Origin: Halieaceae bacterium
GTDB taxonomy: Bacteria > Pseudomonadota > Gammaproteobacteria > Pseudomonadales > Halieaceae
Reading direction: 5' to 3'
Assembly: GCA_028282105.1 (NCBI GenBank)
Contig: JANQIO010000014.1
Location: 1 to 33,817, forward strand
DNA length: 33,817 bases
The notes under the pieces were generated by a model. That model did no database searches and was not told where the DNA came from. It was given only the letters and a program-made list of their open reading frames with translations. The position numbers were made by a program, and so were the translations under genes. Within the stretch, counting starts at the first letter, position 1; every line of letters starts with the position of its first letter. Shown here in pieces: positions 8,229-16,398 of this stretch.

Positions 8229-9103
8229 AGCAGGGTGAATCTCTGCAGGCTGTGGCTGGATGCGGGCTCGATGAATCGTAGCGCATAGGCAAGCCCGATA
8301 CCTACCAGGAAAGACACCGTCAGCTTGATGCGATCGTGGCTGTGGAAATGCACTTCCGGCAGCAGGTCACTCAATGAGATACACAGGAAAACCCCGGTGG
8401 AAAAAGCCAGCGCGCATCCCACCACATAGGCCTGGTTGTCCAGCAGCCCCACGCCCCAGATAAACAGCAGAGCACCCAGCGGGCAGAGGGTGGCGAAGCC
8501 GATATTGGCCATCGCCCGTGCGCGTGCGCCCCAGCCGCCGGCCTGCATCATGCTGGTAATGGACAATGCATCCAGGGGCTTGTGCAGCAGAATGGCCAGG
8601 AACACCCCCAGCCCAATCCAGCTAAAGCCATGGTGGCCGTGACCATCGCCGGTATGCACGCTGGCGCCCAGGGCAATACCATCGATTAGCGTGTGCAGGC
8701 CCAGGCCCGCGGCAATACCCACCCAGCTCAGCGGGTGAGCGCCCGTGTCGCGGTGGGCGTCATGCGGGTGATCATGGTGTCCGTGCTCGTCGTCACCATA
8801 GTCATGCTGGTGGAAGTGGAACAGGCGCAGCAACAGCAACATCACCACCAGCCCAGCCATCACCCACAGCGCCACCACATCCACCGCCGACAGGTGCGCG
8901 GCCACACTGTGCTGCAGCGACACCAGGCTGTGAGGCAGCAGGTGGAACAGCGCCACGCCCAGCATCAAGCCCGCCACGCCGCTCATAATCAACTGCGTAC
9001 GCGTGTGGGTCATGCGCACCAGCGACGGCAGCCAGCCCCCCAGCAGGGAGGCACCGATGATGGCTACACAGTAGGCCGCCAGGCTGAGCGTTTCGACGTC
9101 CAT
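8225..9103 (-). CDS. ZIP-family divalent metal transporter
   Basis: This 292-aa inner-membrane transporter has about eight transmembrane segments. The long loop between TM3 and TM4 (~96-123) is extremely His/Asp-rich, typical of a metal-sensing or metal-binding loop. TM4 carries HTLIDGIALG (137-146) and TM5 HKPLDA (174-179), the ZIP metal-site motifs. A second His-rich loop (HGHHG) lies near 155. It should import Zn2+, Fe2+ or a similar ion into the cytoplasm. The ICMT-like gene follows with a 4-nt overlap. No Zur-like operator is assigned in the short upstream gap. Confidence 0.92.
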   Translation of the reverse strand: MDVETLSLAAYCVAIIGASLLGGWLPSLVRMTHTRTQLIMSGVAGLMLGVALFHLLPHSLVSLQHSVAAHLSAVDVVALWVMAGLVVMLLLLRLFHFHQHDYGDDEHGHHDHPHDAHRDTGAHPLSWVGIAAGLGLHTLIDGIALGASVHTGDGHGHHGFSWIGLGVFLAILLHKPLDALSITSMMQAGGWGARARAMANIGFATLCPLGALLFIWGVGLLDNQAYVVGCALAFSTGVFLCISLSDLLPEVHFHSHDRIKLTVSFLVGIGLAYALRFIEPASSHSLQRFTLL

Positions 9104-9153
9104 GGTCGATATTCAGGGATAGCCGCGTGAGAAAAGAGCCGAATAATGCCTGA

Positions 9154-10962
9154 CTAGAACAGGTATTGCACCCGCATGGCGGCGCCAAAGCCATCGTCCT
9201 CTGCGCCCAGGGGCTTGTCGGTCTGGCTGTAGATCAGGTTGAGGCTGGTGCGTATCTTGTGGCGATACCAGCTACCCCCCACGGTGACGGAGCGCAGGTG
9301 ATTGTCGGGGTCATCGTCGGCTTCCCCGTAGGTGAAGCTGCCGCGCACGAAGACTTCGAAGATATTGCGGGCGCCCACCTGCAGTGGCGCCCACAGCCCC
9401 CACTCCGGGCGATAGGCGCGGGTCTGGCCGCTGAGGTAATAGCCGATCTCCAGAAAGCCGCCGTAACCGGTGGCGTCTTCCTGGCCGCCCTGGTAGTTGG
9501 CGAAGTAGGCTTCCGAGGAGATATGCAGGGGGCCACGGGAAAACAGCGCCTCGATACCGACAATACCGGCGCGATCTGCGTCGAAGCGGGCCAGCACCAG
9601 GCGATCGGTTTCCTGGATTTCCGGGCGCGGGTCAATGCGGTCAAACTCGCCGTCGCGCAGGGTGAAGGACAGGCCGGTGTGCAGGCCGCCCCCGTAGCGC
9701 TCGCGGCCGAAGGTCACCCGCCCGGTCACTGCCAGGTCGGTGTCGCTGGTGTTTTCAATATCCTGCCCGAACACCCCAATGCTGGTGGTCACCACGGTCT
9801 GGGCCTCGTCGGTAAACAGCAGGTAGCTGTCGCCCGGGTTGAGGTCAAACCACTTGTTGAGCCGCACGCCCATGCCGCGCCAGCCGCCGAACACCGAGGT
9901 CGGCGCCGAGCGCTCCAGGGCTGCATTGAACTTGTTGCCGAGCAGGTTTTCCTGGGACATGGGCTCCAGCACATTGCCCAGCGTCAGGGTGTAGGCGCGC
10001 TCCTCGTCTACCCGGCGGAAGTAGAGGTCGCGCCAGATATTCGATTCCACGTCGTACTGCGCCTTGACCTCCCCGCCGAGGTTCAGGGTGGAGCGCACAA
10101 TCACCTCGGCTCGCCGCACCGCGGTGTCGCTCTCGCTGTCGCCGTCGTTGCGGGTGTTGAGCAAATCCTCGTAGGTATAGGCGTCGTACTGCACGCCACC
10201 CCCCACCCAAACATGCAGGCGGTCGAACAAGACAACGTCCCCGGATTCGCCGGTGACATTGCGGAGAATGGTCTGGTCGTCGTGCATGGCCACGGTGGTT
10301 TGCTCATCGGCCAGCACTTCCACCGCCACCTGCTCCTCGGGCTCGGCTTCCGCCTGCTCCAGGTTTTCCTCCGGGGGCTCAAGCTGCTTGTCCGGCGACT
10401 CGGGAATCTCCTCCAGCGCCAGGGCCTCGGTGTCGAAGCTGGCGTCTCCCCACCAATTGCCCTCCGCGGCGGGATCGCGAAGGACAAAGATGGGTTTGCG
10501 CTTGACGGCGCTGGGCCGCACCGGTTCCAGTTTCAGGTGCTCGGGGGCGCCCTCAATAATCTGCTCGCGGGTGGTGTCGCTGGGGGCCGAGTCCAGGGCG
10601 ACTTCGAAAAACAGCCGTTCCAGCTTGTCGACGGCCGCTTCGGCGGTAGCGGGTGGCTCGCCGGTGTAACGTCCGTCGGCACCGCGCAGGTAGAGGGCTT
10701 CCTGGTACAGGGCGTGGTAGGCATCGCGCTGCTCGGCCGCAGACAGGGCAGATTCGGCGATGGCCCGCATCCGCTCCCGTAGCAGTGCAATGGCCTCGTC
10801 CACCGAGCGTGGTGACTGCGCTGGATTGGCCGCGTTCTTCAACACCAGTGGCGGTGGCGCTGAGTCGTCCGCGGGCCCGGCGGCAGGATTTTCCTCCGAG
10901 CGCAGCACCTGCGCCGAAACCGTCGGTGCCAGGCAGAGCAGCAGAATAAGGAAAACGCGCAT
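9154..10962 (-). CDS. Phosphate-selective porin O/P-like outer-membrane protein with long N-terminal extension
   Basis: This 602-aa exported protein has a signal peptide (1-18, cleavage after VSA). Residues ~50-150 are helical (heptad-like, SVDEAIALLRERMRAI), ~180-225 is strongly acidic (Glu/Pro/Gln-rich), and the C-terminal ~350 residues (248-602) form a beta-barrel ending in the outer-membrane signature Phe (YLF). The barrel resembles OprO/OprP: RRAEVIVRSTLNLGGEVKA, then FYFR-like and LGNVLEPMSQENL, matching the porin O/P pattern. OprP itself is ~440 aa, so the N-terminal extension is large. It probably forms an anion-type channel; the solute is unknown. The start at 10962 is where the signal peptide begins. 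Confidence 0.82.
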   Translation of the reverse strand: MRVFLILLLCLAPTVSAQVLRSEENPAAGPADDSAPPPLVLKNAANPAQSPRSVDEAIALLRERMRAIAESALSAAEQRDAYHALYQEALYLRGADGRYTGEPPATAEAAVDKLERLFFEVALDSAPSDTTREQIIEGAPEHLKLEPVRPSAVKRKPIFVLRDPAAEGNWWGDASFDTEALALEEIPESPDKQLEPPEENLEQAEAEPEEQVAVEVLADEQTTVAMHDDQTILRNVTGESGDVVLFDRLHVWVGGGVQYDAYTYEDLLNTRNDGDSESDTAVRRAEVIVRSTLNLGGEVKAQYDVESNIWRDLYFRRVDEERAYTLTLGNVLEPMSQENLLGNKFNAALERSAPTSVFGGWRGMGVRLNKWFDLNPGDSYLLFTDEAQTVVTTSIGVFGQDIENTSDTDLAVTGRVTFGRERYGGGLHTGLSFTLRDGEFDRIDPRPEIQETDRLVLARFDADRAGIVGIEALFSRGPLHISSEAYFANYQGGQEDATGYGGFLEIGYYLSGQTRAYRPEWGLWAPLQVGARNIFEVFVRGSFTYGEADDDPDNHLRSVTVGGSWYRHKIRTSLNLIYSQTDKPLGAEDDGFGAAMRVQYLF

Positions 10963-11005
10963 TCCCAAACTATAAGCAGCCCACAGGTTGGCAACAAGCG
11001 GGCAC

Positions 11006-11030
11006 AAAAAAGCGGGCCGCAGCCCGCTTT
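11006..11030 (-). terminator. Intrinsic terminator of the ferritin-like di-iron gene
   Basis: A 9-bp perfect stem AAAGCGGGC (11009-11017) / GCCCGCTTT (11022-11030) has a 4-nt loop. Read on the minus strand it is followed by a T run (A run at 11006-11011 on the plus strand). It lies ~30 nt beyond the stop of the gene at 11059-12324, and ahead of the porin gene. Confidence 0.92.
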
Positions 11031-11058
11031 ATCGTGTCGCGTGGTTAAGCGGCGAAGG

Positions 11059-12324
11059 TCAGGCGCTGGCCGCGGCGGCGGCCGCCTCTTTCTCCGCCAA
11101 CACTTCGGCCATGGGCCGGCCGGTCACCGGGCAGGTGTCCTGCTGGGCCAGGCGCTCGGCGACAATTTTCTCCATCTGCTCCTTGATGGCGGCCTGCTCG
11201 GCGGACTGTTCTTCCGTCACGTCCAGCGGGCGCTCCATGGCCTTCCAGTCGATGTCGCCATCGTCGGGCAGGTTCTCGAAATCGAGGATACCCAGCTCTT
11301 CGAACTTGGGACGAATCTTGTCGGTCATCAGGCCGATGCGCTTGAGGTTGGGAATCACGCGCTGGAACAGCAGGTCGCGGAAGGTGGACATAACAAAGCC
11401 CTCCATGACGCGCTGGCGCGCTTCTTCCACGTCCCAGCCAAAGTGGGCGAATACATCGGTGGCCACCAGGCGCTCGCGGCTGACCACGCAGGCCTCATAG
11501 GCAAACTGGGCGCGCTCCTCCTTCTCCTCGTCGGAGAGGGTTTTCACGAACTCTTCCAGGTAGTTCACACCGAAGGTGACGTGACGGGCCTCATCGCGTA
11601 CCACCAGGTAGATGATGTCCTTGAGGACTTCATCCGGCGTGGTCTCGCGAGCGGTGTTGAAGGCCGACAGGGCCAGGCCCTCGATGATGATCTGCATGCC
11701 GATGAACTTCAGGTCCCAACGCGGATCGGTGAGGATCTTGTCGAGAATGCTCTTGAGGCTGGTGTTGATCGGGTACATCAGCCCGATGCGGGTTTGGATG
11801 TACTTGTTGAACACCTCCACGTGGCGCGCCTCGTCGAAGGTCTGGGAGGCGGCGTAGAGCTTGGCATTGAAAGTGGGCGCGCAGGAGGCGAGCTGCGAGG
11901 CCACCAGCAGGGCGCCCTGCTCACCGTGCAGGAACTGGGACAGGCTCCAGGAGTTCTGGTGCAGCCAGAACTCGCGCTTCTGCTCATCCGTCAACGCCAC
12001 GTAGGGCGGGTAGTCGGTGAGGTTCATCAGCGCGGCTCCCTGCTCGAAGTCTTCCTCCGGCCAGGGGCGGTTCCAGTCGATGTCCATCTCCGCATTCCAG
12101 TTGAGCTCCTTGCCGAGCTCATAGAGCTTCTTGATGCGGTTGTCCTGGATGGTGTAATCCCAGTTGTAGGCACCGGTCAGCGGCGTGGAGAAAATCTCCG
12201 CTACCTGGTCGACGTGCTCGTTGGTCAGCTTGTCATCGATGTCGTCCGCATCATCCTGGCGACGTGCCGAGCCGGCAAAGCTCTGAATCTTGCGGGGTGT
12301 TTCGTCCGTCCACTGCAATTTCAT
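11059..12324 (-). CDS. Ferritin-like di-iron protein (probable oxygenase/oxidoreductase)
   Basis: This 421-aa cytoplasmic helical protein carries a complete carboxylate-bridged di-iron site: E135 (HGEQGALL), E165-x-x-H168 (DEARHVEVF), E215 (IIEGLAL) and E245-x-x-H248 (DEARHVTFG). This is the ligand set of the ferritin/ribonucleotide-reductase R2/AurF-type superfamily. It is far larger than rubrerythrin, closer to di-iron oxygenases, but I do not recognise a named member. The C-terminal ~40 residues are Ala/Glu-rich with a CPVTG stretch. The start ATG at 12324 follows AAGGAG at ideal spacing. It is divergent from an AraC regulator, whose likely target it is. A clear terminator ends it. Confidence 0.85.
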   Translation of the reverse strand: MKLQWTDETPRKIQSFAGSARRQDDADDIDDKLTNEHVDQVAEIFSTPLTGAYNWDYTIQDNRIKKLYELGKELNWNAEMDIDWNRPWPEEDFEQGAALMNLTDYPPYVALTDEQKREFWLHQNSWSLSQFLHGEQGALLVASQLASCAPTFNAKLYAASQTFDEARHVEVFNKYIQTRIGLMYPINTSLKSILDKILTDPRWDLKFIGMQIIIEGLALSAFNTARETTPDEVLKDIIYLVVRDEARHVTFGVNYLEEFVKTLSDEEKEERAQFAYEACVVSRERLVATDVFAHFGWDVEEARQRVMEGFVMSTFRDLLFQRVIPNLKRIGLMTDKIRPKFEELGILDFENLPDDGDIDWKAMERPLDVTEEQSAEQAAIKEQMEKIVAERLAQQDTCPVTGRPMAEVLAEKEAAAAAASA

Positions 12325-12473
12325 GGTGCGTATCTCCTTGATCACTCGGCCCGCTCTTGGTGACGAGCCGGTGAAATCAATGCCGGGCAGCCCCTCTGCG
12401 GCCCGGCCTCAGGTGTTCGAGTCTCCAATATCCGCGCAATAAGTGCTTGTGAACAGGGTAATCTGTTGTCAAA
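12325..12473. promoter_or_regulatory. Divergent promoter region between the di-iron gene and araC-family gene
   Basis: This 149-bp gap holds both promoters. A short inverted repeat AACAG (12452-12456) / CTGTT (12463-12467) lies just before the AraC start and could be an operator. TGTCAA at 12467-12472 reads as a perfect -35 box TTGACA on the minus strand, although no good -10 follows at 16-18 nt. GCCGGGC (12382-12388) / GCCCGGC (12401-12407) forms a hairpin in the 5' leader of the di-iron gene. Confidence 0.4.
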
Positions 12474-13514
12474 ATGTGGTCATATATGGCCATGCACAGT
12501 GCATCAACCCCCGCCCAGTACACGCTGATCCTGCTGGATCTGGCGCGCCAGCGCGGTGTGCCACCGGAACGGCTGCTGGAAGGCACCGGCGTGACCGAGG
12601 CCGACATGGCCAAGCTGGGCGCGCGCGTGCCCGAGGAAGTGTTCTCCCAGGTGGTAGAGCGGGCCTATGGCCTCACCGGTGACCGGGCCCTGGGCCTGCA
12701 CCTGGGCAAGCGCCTCAACCTCAGCGCCCATGCCACCGTCGGCCAGGCCTTCATGACCTGCGAAAACCTGGAGCAGGTACTCAACTTCCTGCTCAAGTAC
12801 TACCGCATTCTCGCCCAGGCCCTGGAACTCTCCTACGTGCGTCGGGACGGGCGCTGCTGGATTACCGCCCATACGCTCTGGCAGGAGGAGCGTCGGGAAT
12901 TCAGCTACGAGGTACTGTTCGCGGCCTTTGTGCACAGCATCAACCTGCTGCTCAACAACCCGGCGCTGGCCTACCGCGTGGAATTTCCCTACCCCGAGCC
13001 CGAGTACGTGGACGAGTACCGGGAGCTGTTTGGCGACGACCTGCACTTTATGGCCCACGAGGCGCGCATTTCCCTGCCAGAACAGTGGCTGGAAGTGGAG
13101 TTGCCCTCCTCCAACCCGGCGTTGCTGGCCCTGTATGAACAGGAATGCCGGCGCCTGCTGGCCGACCTGGAAGAAGACGGCTCCCTCACCGAGCAAACCC
13201 TGCAGCTGCTGCGCAAGCTGGAGGGGCACTACCCGCAGATGCCCCAGGTGGCGGACATGCTCAGCATCAGCCCGCGTACCTACCGGCGGCGGCTGGCGGC
13301 GGAAGACACCTCCTTCCAGCAACTGCTGGACCAGGTGCGCACTGAGCACGCCGTGCACTACCTGCGCACCACCCGCCTGCCACTGGCCAGTATTGCCTTT
13401 ATGGTGGGCTTCAATGACGTCTCCAACTTCCGCCGCGCCTTTATCAAGTGGACCGGCCGCACGCCGCGGGAGGCGCGCGAGAGCGCTACCGAGAGCAGCA
13501 TCGAGACCCTGTAA
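12474..13514 (+). CDS. AraC-family transcriptional regulator
   Basis: This 346-aa regulator has an N-terminal arabinose-operon-regulator-type effector domain of the OruR/ArgR-like kind (~15-215) and a C-terminal AraC double helix-turn-helix (~255-338; MPQVADMLSISPRTYRRRL and IAFMVGFNDVSNFRRAFIKW). Three in-frame ATG codons (12474, 12486, 12492) compete for the start and none has a strong Shine-Dalgarno, so the N-terminus could be up to six residues shorter. It is divergent from the di-iron gene and 26 nt upstream of the patatin gene, and probably controls one or both. The inducer is unknown; relatives often sense amino acids or lipids. Confidence 0.92.
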   Translation: MWSYMAMHSASTPAQYTLILLDLARQRGVPPERLLEGTGVTEADMAKLGARVPEEVFSQVVERAYGLTGDRALGLHLGKRLNLSAHATVGQAFMTCENLEQVLNFLLKYYRILAQALELSYVRRDGRCWITAHTLWQEERREFSYEVLFAAFVHSINLLLNNPALAYRVEFPYPEPEYVDEYRELFGDDLHFMAHEARISLPEQWLEVELPSSNPALLALYEQECRRLLADLEEDGSLTEQTLQLLRKLEGHYPQMPQVADMLSISPRTYRRRLAAEDTSFQQLLDQVRTEHAVHYLRTTRLPLASIAFMVGFNDVSNFRRAFIKWTGRTPREARESATESSIETL

Positions 13515-13540
13515 GAGAACCTGCAAGAGAAGTTGAACAA

Positions 13541-14626
13541 GTGCCAGAGCTAGCGCCCGCAGCAATTTCCATCTACGCCGGCGAGACCGCCCGCGCCCGG
13601 CTGGCGACCGAAGGCTGGAATCCGGCCCTGTTCGACACCCTGGTAGGCGCCTCCGGCGGACCAAAATTCATGGGCCTGGCCGGGCTGGACCGCTTTCTGT
13701 TCGGGGACTTCCTGCAGCGCAGCCAGCACAGCCTGCACCTGATCGGCTCCTCCATCGGCACCTGGCGCCACGCCGCCCTGGCCGCGCGCGACCCACTGGC
13801 CGCCCTGGCCGCCCTGCACCAGCGCTACCTGAACCAGAGCTACGACCCCGCCGACCCGCGGCCGCGCACCGAGATCGTCGGCGAGCAGTGCCAGTGGGTG
13901 GTGGATGGCTACCTGGCCGAGGCCGACCTGCAGCTGCTGTGTGACCACCCGCGCTTCATCACCCACGTGGTGACTGCCCGCGGCCGCGGCCCCAACAGCG
14001 CCAAACACCCGGTGCCCCAGGCCGCCGGCATGGTGCTGGCGGGTCTCAGCAATGCGCTGAACCGCAACCTGCTGCAGTCCTGGTTCCAACGGGTGGTGTT
14101 TAGCTGCCGGGGCTATGAAGACCTGGATTTCGAGTTTGAGGATTTCGATACCCTGCACATCCCACTCAGCATCGACAATGCCAAAGCGGCGCTGCTGGCG
14201 TCGGGCTCCATCCCCTTCCTGATGCCCGGCGAACGCGATGTGGCCGGCGGCCCACCCGGCCACTACTGGGACGGCGGCATCGTTGACTACCATTTCGACT
14301 TCAGCAACCACCGCGGCGAAGGCCTGGTGCTCTACCCCCACTTCCGCGCCGACGTCACCCCCGGCTGGTTCGACAAGTTCCTGCCCTGGCGCAGCACCGA
14401 CCCCAGGCTGCTGGACCGTGTGGTACTGGTCTGCCCCTCACAGGACTACCTGGCTCGACTCCCCCACGGCAAAATCCCCGACCGCAACGATTTCGCCAAG
14501 ATGGGCCACGAAGAACGCGTGAGCTACTGGGAAGCCTGCATCCAAGCCAGCGACGAACTCGGAGAAGCCTTCGCAAACCAGGTAGACAGCAACAACCCCC
14601 TAGCCACCGTAAAACCCTTCCAATAA
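13541..14626 (+). CDS. Patatin-like phospholipase family protein
   Basis: This 361-aa patatin-fold acyl hydrolase has a glycine-rich oxyanion segment VGASGGPKF (35-43), the nucleophile motif GSSIG (69-73, Ser71) and the catalytic DGG (244-246, in YWDGGIVDYHF). It is expected to cleave acyl chains from phospholipids or similar lipids in the cytoplasm or at the membrane. The start is the GTG at 13541, preceded by AGAGAA; codons upstream belong to the AraC gene frame overlap. It is probably co-transcribed with the AraC gene. The TAA stop lies inside a REP-like repeat arm (14625-14706). Confidence 0.87.
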   Translation: MPELAPAAISIYAGETARARLATEGWNPALFDTLVGASGGPKFMGLAGLDRFLFGDFLQRSQHSLHLIGSSIGTWRHAALAARDPLAALAALHQRYLNQSYDPADPRPRTEIVGEQCQWVVDGYLAEADLQLLCDHPRFITHVVTARGRGPNSAKHPVPQAAGMVLAGLSNALNRNLLQSWFQRVVFSCRGYEDLDFEFEDFDTLHIPLSIDNAKAALLASGSIPFLMPGERDVAGGPPGHYWDGGIVDYHFDFSNHRGEGLVLYPHFRADVTPGWFDKFLPWRSTDPRLLDRVVLVCPSQDYLARLPHGKIPDRNDFAKMGHEERVSYWEACIQASDELGEAFANQVDSNNPLATVKPFQ

Positions 14627-14706
14627 AGGGGTCAGAGCCCTTTTTGACGGCACAAGATGTCCAGCCACAGCCAGGGCCGTTACAAAAAGGGCTCTGACCC
14701 CTTTTT
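14625..14706. repeat. Inverted pair of REP-like repeats (core GGGGTCAGAGCCC)
   Basis: The arm 14625-14645 contains GGGGTCAGAGCCC flanked by A and T runs; the arm 14684-14705 is its reverse complement. Between them ACGGC (14647-14651) pairs with GCCGT (14676-14680), extending the hairpin. Each arm is itself a near-palindrome around a central A (AAAAGGGGTC / GAGCCCTTTT, one mismatch). The left arm begins on the patatin stop codon. The long stem followed by five T could also end transcription. The same repeat recurs at 17834-18028. Confidence 0.9.
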
Positions 14707-14731
14707 GGAGAGCTCTTCTTGAGAGAGCGGC

Positions 14732-15007
14732 TTAGCTGACGTAGCGGTCCAGGTAGTCGTCGACGACGCGCCGGATCGGACCTTCAAACACCCGCGCCAT
14801 CAGACCCAGCGACACCTTGACGTGGACCGCCTCGTCATCGATCTCCAGGCGCCCGTCGACCCCATTACCGCGCATCGTCACCACATCCCCCTGCCAACGA
14901 GCCCGCACCCCGTACTGACGCTCAAGCTGATCGGCCAGCTCCTGCGCCGTGTTGCGTACCTCATCGCGCGGCTGCGTATACGTCCGACTCACACTAAACC
15001 AGGCCAT
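14732..15007 (-). CDS. Polyhydroxyalkanoic acid system family protein
   Basis: This 91-aa small protein matches the PHA_gran_rgn family, proteins often found with polyhydroxyalkanoate granule genes. It begins MAWFSVSRTYTQPRDEV and shows a compact alpha/beta pattern with RARWQGDVVTMRGNGVDG and VKVSLGLMARVFEGPIRRVV. The start ATG at 15007 has GGGAGG 5 nt upstream, a strong site. No PHA synthase or phasin gene is in the window, so its role here rests only on family membership. It is convergent with the patatin gene, with the REP-like hairpin between them. Confidence 0.82.
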   Translation of the reverse strand: MAWFSVSRTYTQPRDEVRNTAQELADQLERQYGVRARWQGDVVTMRGNGVDGRLEIDDEAVHVKVSLGLMARVFEGPIRRVVDDYLDRYVS

Positions 15008-15065
15008 CGTCGCCTCCCGGCGTTCTTTTCTTTGAGTGTAGCCGCTTCTAGTTCCTGGCGGAGGG

Positions 15066-15213
15066 GACTTCGGAGCTTACGTTCTTCCGTTCGCGGTCCG
15101 CTCTCATCTCCGGGGCATATCCTCGGCTGACAGATTCTGCGGGCGATCTTTACGCTGCCAGGGAAAATACAGGTCGCTCCCGACGCTCTCTCCAGAACGT
15201 AAGCCCCGAAGTC
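15066..15213. repeat. Large inverted repeat A, 20-bp arms
   Basis: Arms 15066-15085 (GACTTCGGAGCTTACGTTCT) and 15194-15213 are reverse complements at 19 of 20 positions and enclose 108 bp. No reading frame lies inside. Together with repeat B it looks like a non-autonomous mobile or structured intergenic element. Confidence 0.85.
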
Positions 15214-15317
15214 TCAGCGTCGAAGGGGCGTCATCGGCTCCCTCGACGGATGGGGGGGGTTGGGGGGAGTTTCGCAGGAACAGGTTGCGACTACGCAATG
15301 CCGTTCGCTCCGTCGCG

Positions 15318-15467
15318 TGGGGTGGCGTAGCGCCGGTTTTCAGCCGCGTCGGGAGCGACCCTTAACACCCGTGGCAGGGCGCGGTTTAGTGCTGAACGTT
15401 CGACCCGGTTTGCAGCACGAACGGCGGGAGTGGACCGCGGCAGAAAACCGGCGCTACACCGCCCCAC
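15318..15467. repeat. Large inverted repeat B, 32-bp arms, MITE-like
   Basis: The arms begin GTGGGG at 15318 and end CCCCAC at 15467. About 32 bp per arm pair with three mismatches; the perfect core is GTAGCGCCGGTTTTC (15328-15341) with GAAAACCGGCGCTAC (15443-15456). The inside holds a small hairpin GTGCTG/CAGCAC. The size (~150 bp) and terminal inverted repeats fit a MITE-like element. No target-site duplication is confirmed. Confidence 0.82.
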
Positions 15468-15522
15468 GGCCCTACGAAGAAAAAAACCAACATCGCCAAA
15501 CGCCGCTACGAAGCAAACGACA

Positions 15523-16398
15523 TCAGGGCCGTTGAGCCCGCATCACCACCCAGTTGCCGACCATAACCAGCGCCATTCCAAGGATCGCCACCAGCGTCCA
15601 CTGGTAATCCTCGATGACCGTGGAAATCGCCAGCGCCACCAGGGGAAACAGCAGGTTGGCGTACCCGGCGCGGTCGGCGCCGATGCTGCCCACCAGGGTG
15701 AGGTAAGCCCAGAAGGCAATCACCGAGCCAAACACCACCAGGTACAGCAGCGAGGCAACATAGCTGGCCGAGGTGTCGAACTCGATGCTGACCCCCGCCA
15801 GCAGCGCCGCGATGTACATGGCCGCCGCGCCGTAACCCATGGCCCAGACATTGCCGACCAGCAGCGGCAGCTCGTGGAGCTTGTTGCGGGCAGCGATGAT
15901 ATTGCCGAAGGAAGCCAGCAGCGTTCCGGCCAGGCAATAGAGCAGCGCCACGAAGTTCTGGTCAGTGAGGCTGAAGGCATTCAGCTCCGGCCAGAACACC
16001 ATGCCCATGCCCACCAGGCCGATCAGCCCGCCGACTACCACGCCGGGCTGCACCGCGTTGCCGAGAAACAGCGCACCGTTGAGCACGTTAAACATCACGA
16101 TGCCGGCGAACACCACCGACACCAGCCCGCTGGCCAGCACCAATTCAGCGTTGTAGACAAAGAAGTAGTTACCACTGAACAGGCACAGGCCCTGCAACAG
16201 CAGAAAGGGATGGTGCTTCGCCGGCAGCCGCAGGGACTGGCGCCGCAGCAGCAGGAACAACAGGATCAACAGCGCCGCCAGCGCGAAGCGGTGGGCGATG
16301 GACGCCATCGGGTCCACCGTACCCAACTGGTACTTGATGGCAATCCAGGTCGAGCCCCAGATCAGTACCGTGAGGCTGTAGAGAAACCAGCTAGTCAC
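15523..16398 (-). CDS. EamA-family (DMT superfamily) transporter
   Basis: This 291-aa inner-membrane protein has about ten hydrophobic helices in two EamA repeats. The first begins LTVLIWGSTWIAIKYQLG, the characteristic DMT start, and the second is around LYCLAGTLLASFGNIIAARN. It is probably an exporter of amino acids or metabolites; the substrate is unknown. The start is the GTG at 16398, forming a GTGA overlap with the stop of the GFA gene, and gives the usual family length; the frame remains open further upstream only as a shadow of that gene. Confidence 0.9.
   Translation of the reverse strand: MTSWFLYSLTVLIWGSTWIAIKYQLGTVDPMASIAHRFALAALLILLFLLLRRQSLRLPAKHHPFLLLQGLCLFSGNYFFVYNAELVLASGLVSVVFAGIVMFNVLNGALFLGNAVQPGVVVGGLIGLVGMGMVFWPELNAFSLTDQNFVALLYCLAGTLLASFGNIIAARNKLHELPLLVGNVWAMGYGAAAMYIAALLAGVSIEFDTSASYVASLLYLVVFGSVIAFWAYLTLVGSIGADRAGYANLLFPLVALAISTVIEDYQWTLVAILGMALVMVGNWVVMRAQRP

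Larger units (their letters stand above)
15008..15522. other. 515-bp intergenic region filled by inverted-repeat elements
   Basis: No convincing coding frame. It contains two large inverted-repeat structures (15066-15213 and 15318-15467, listed separately) and a perfect 14-bp inverted repeat linking them (15172-15185 with 15347-15360). A G-rich tract lies at ~15249-15272. It separates the PHA-system gene and the EamA transporter, both on the minus strand, so it must also hold the promoter of the former. Confidence 0.7.

Noticed and set aside
9166-10782. A 538-aa plus-strand open frame opposite the porin gene
   Set aside because: The minus-strand product has a signal peptide, a barrel pattern and a terminal Phe; the plus frame is a low-complexity Gly/Val/Ala/His-rich shadow.
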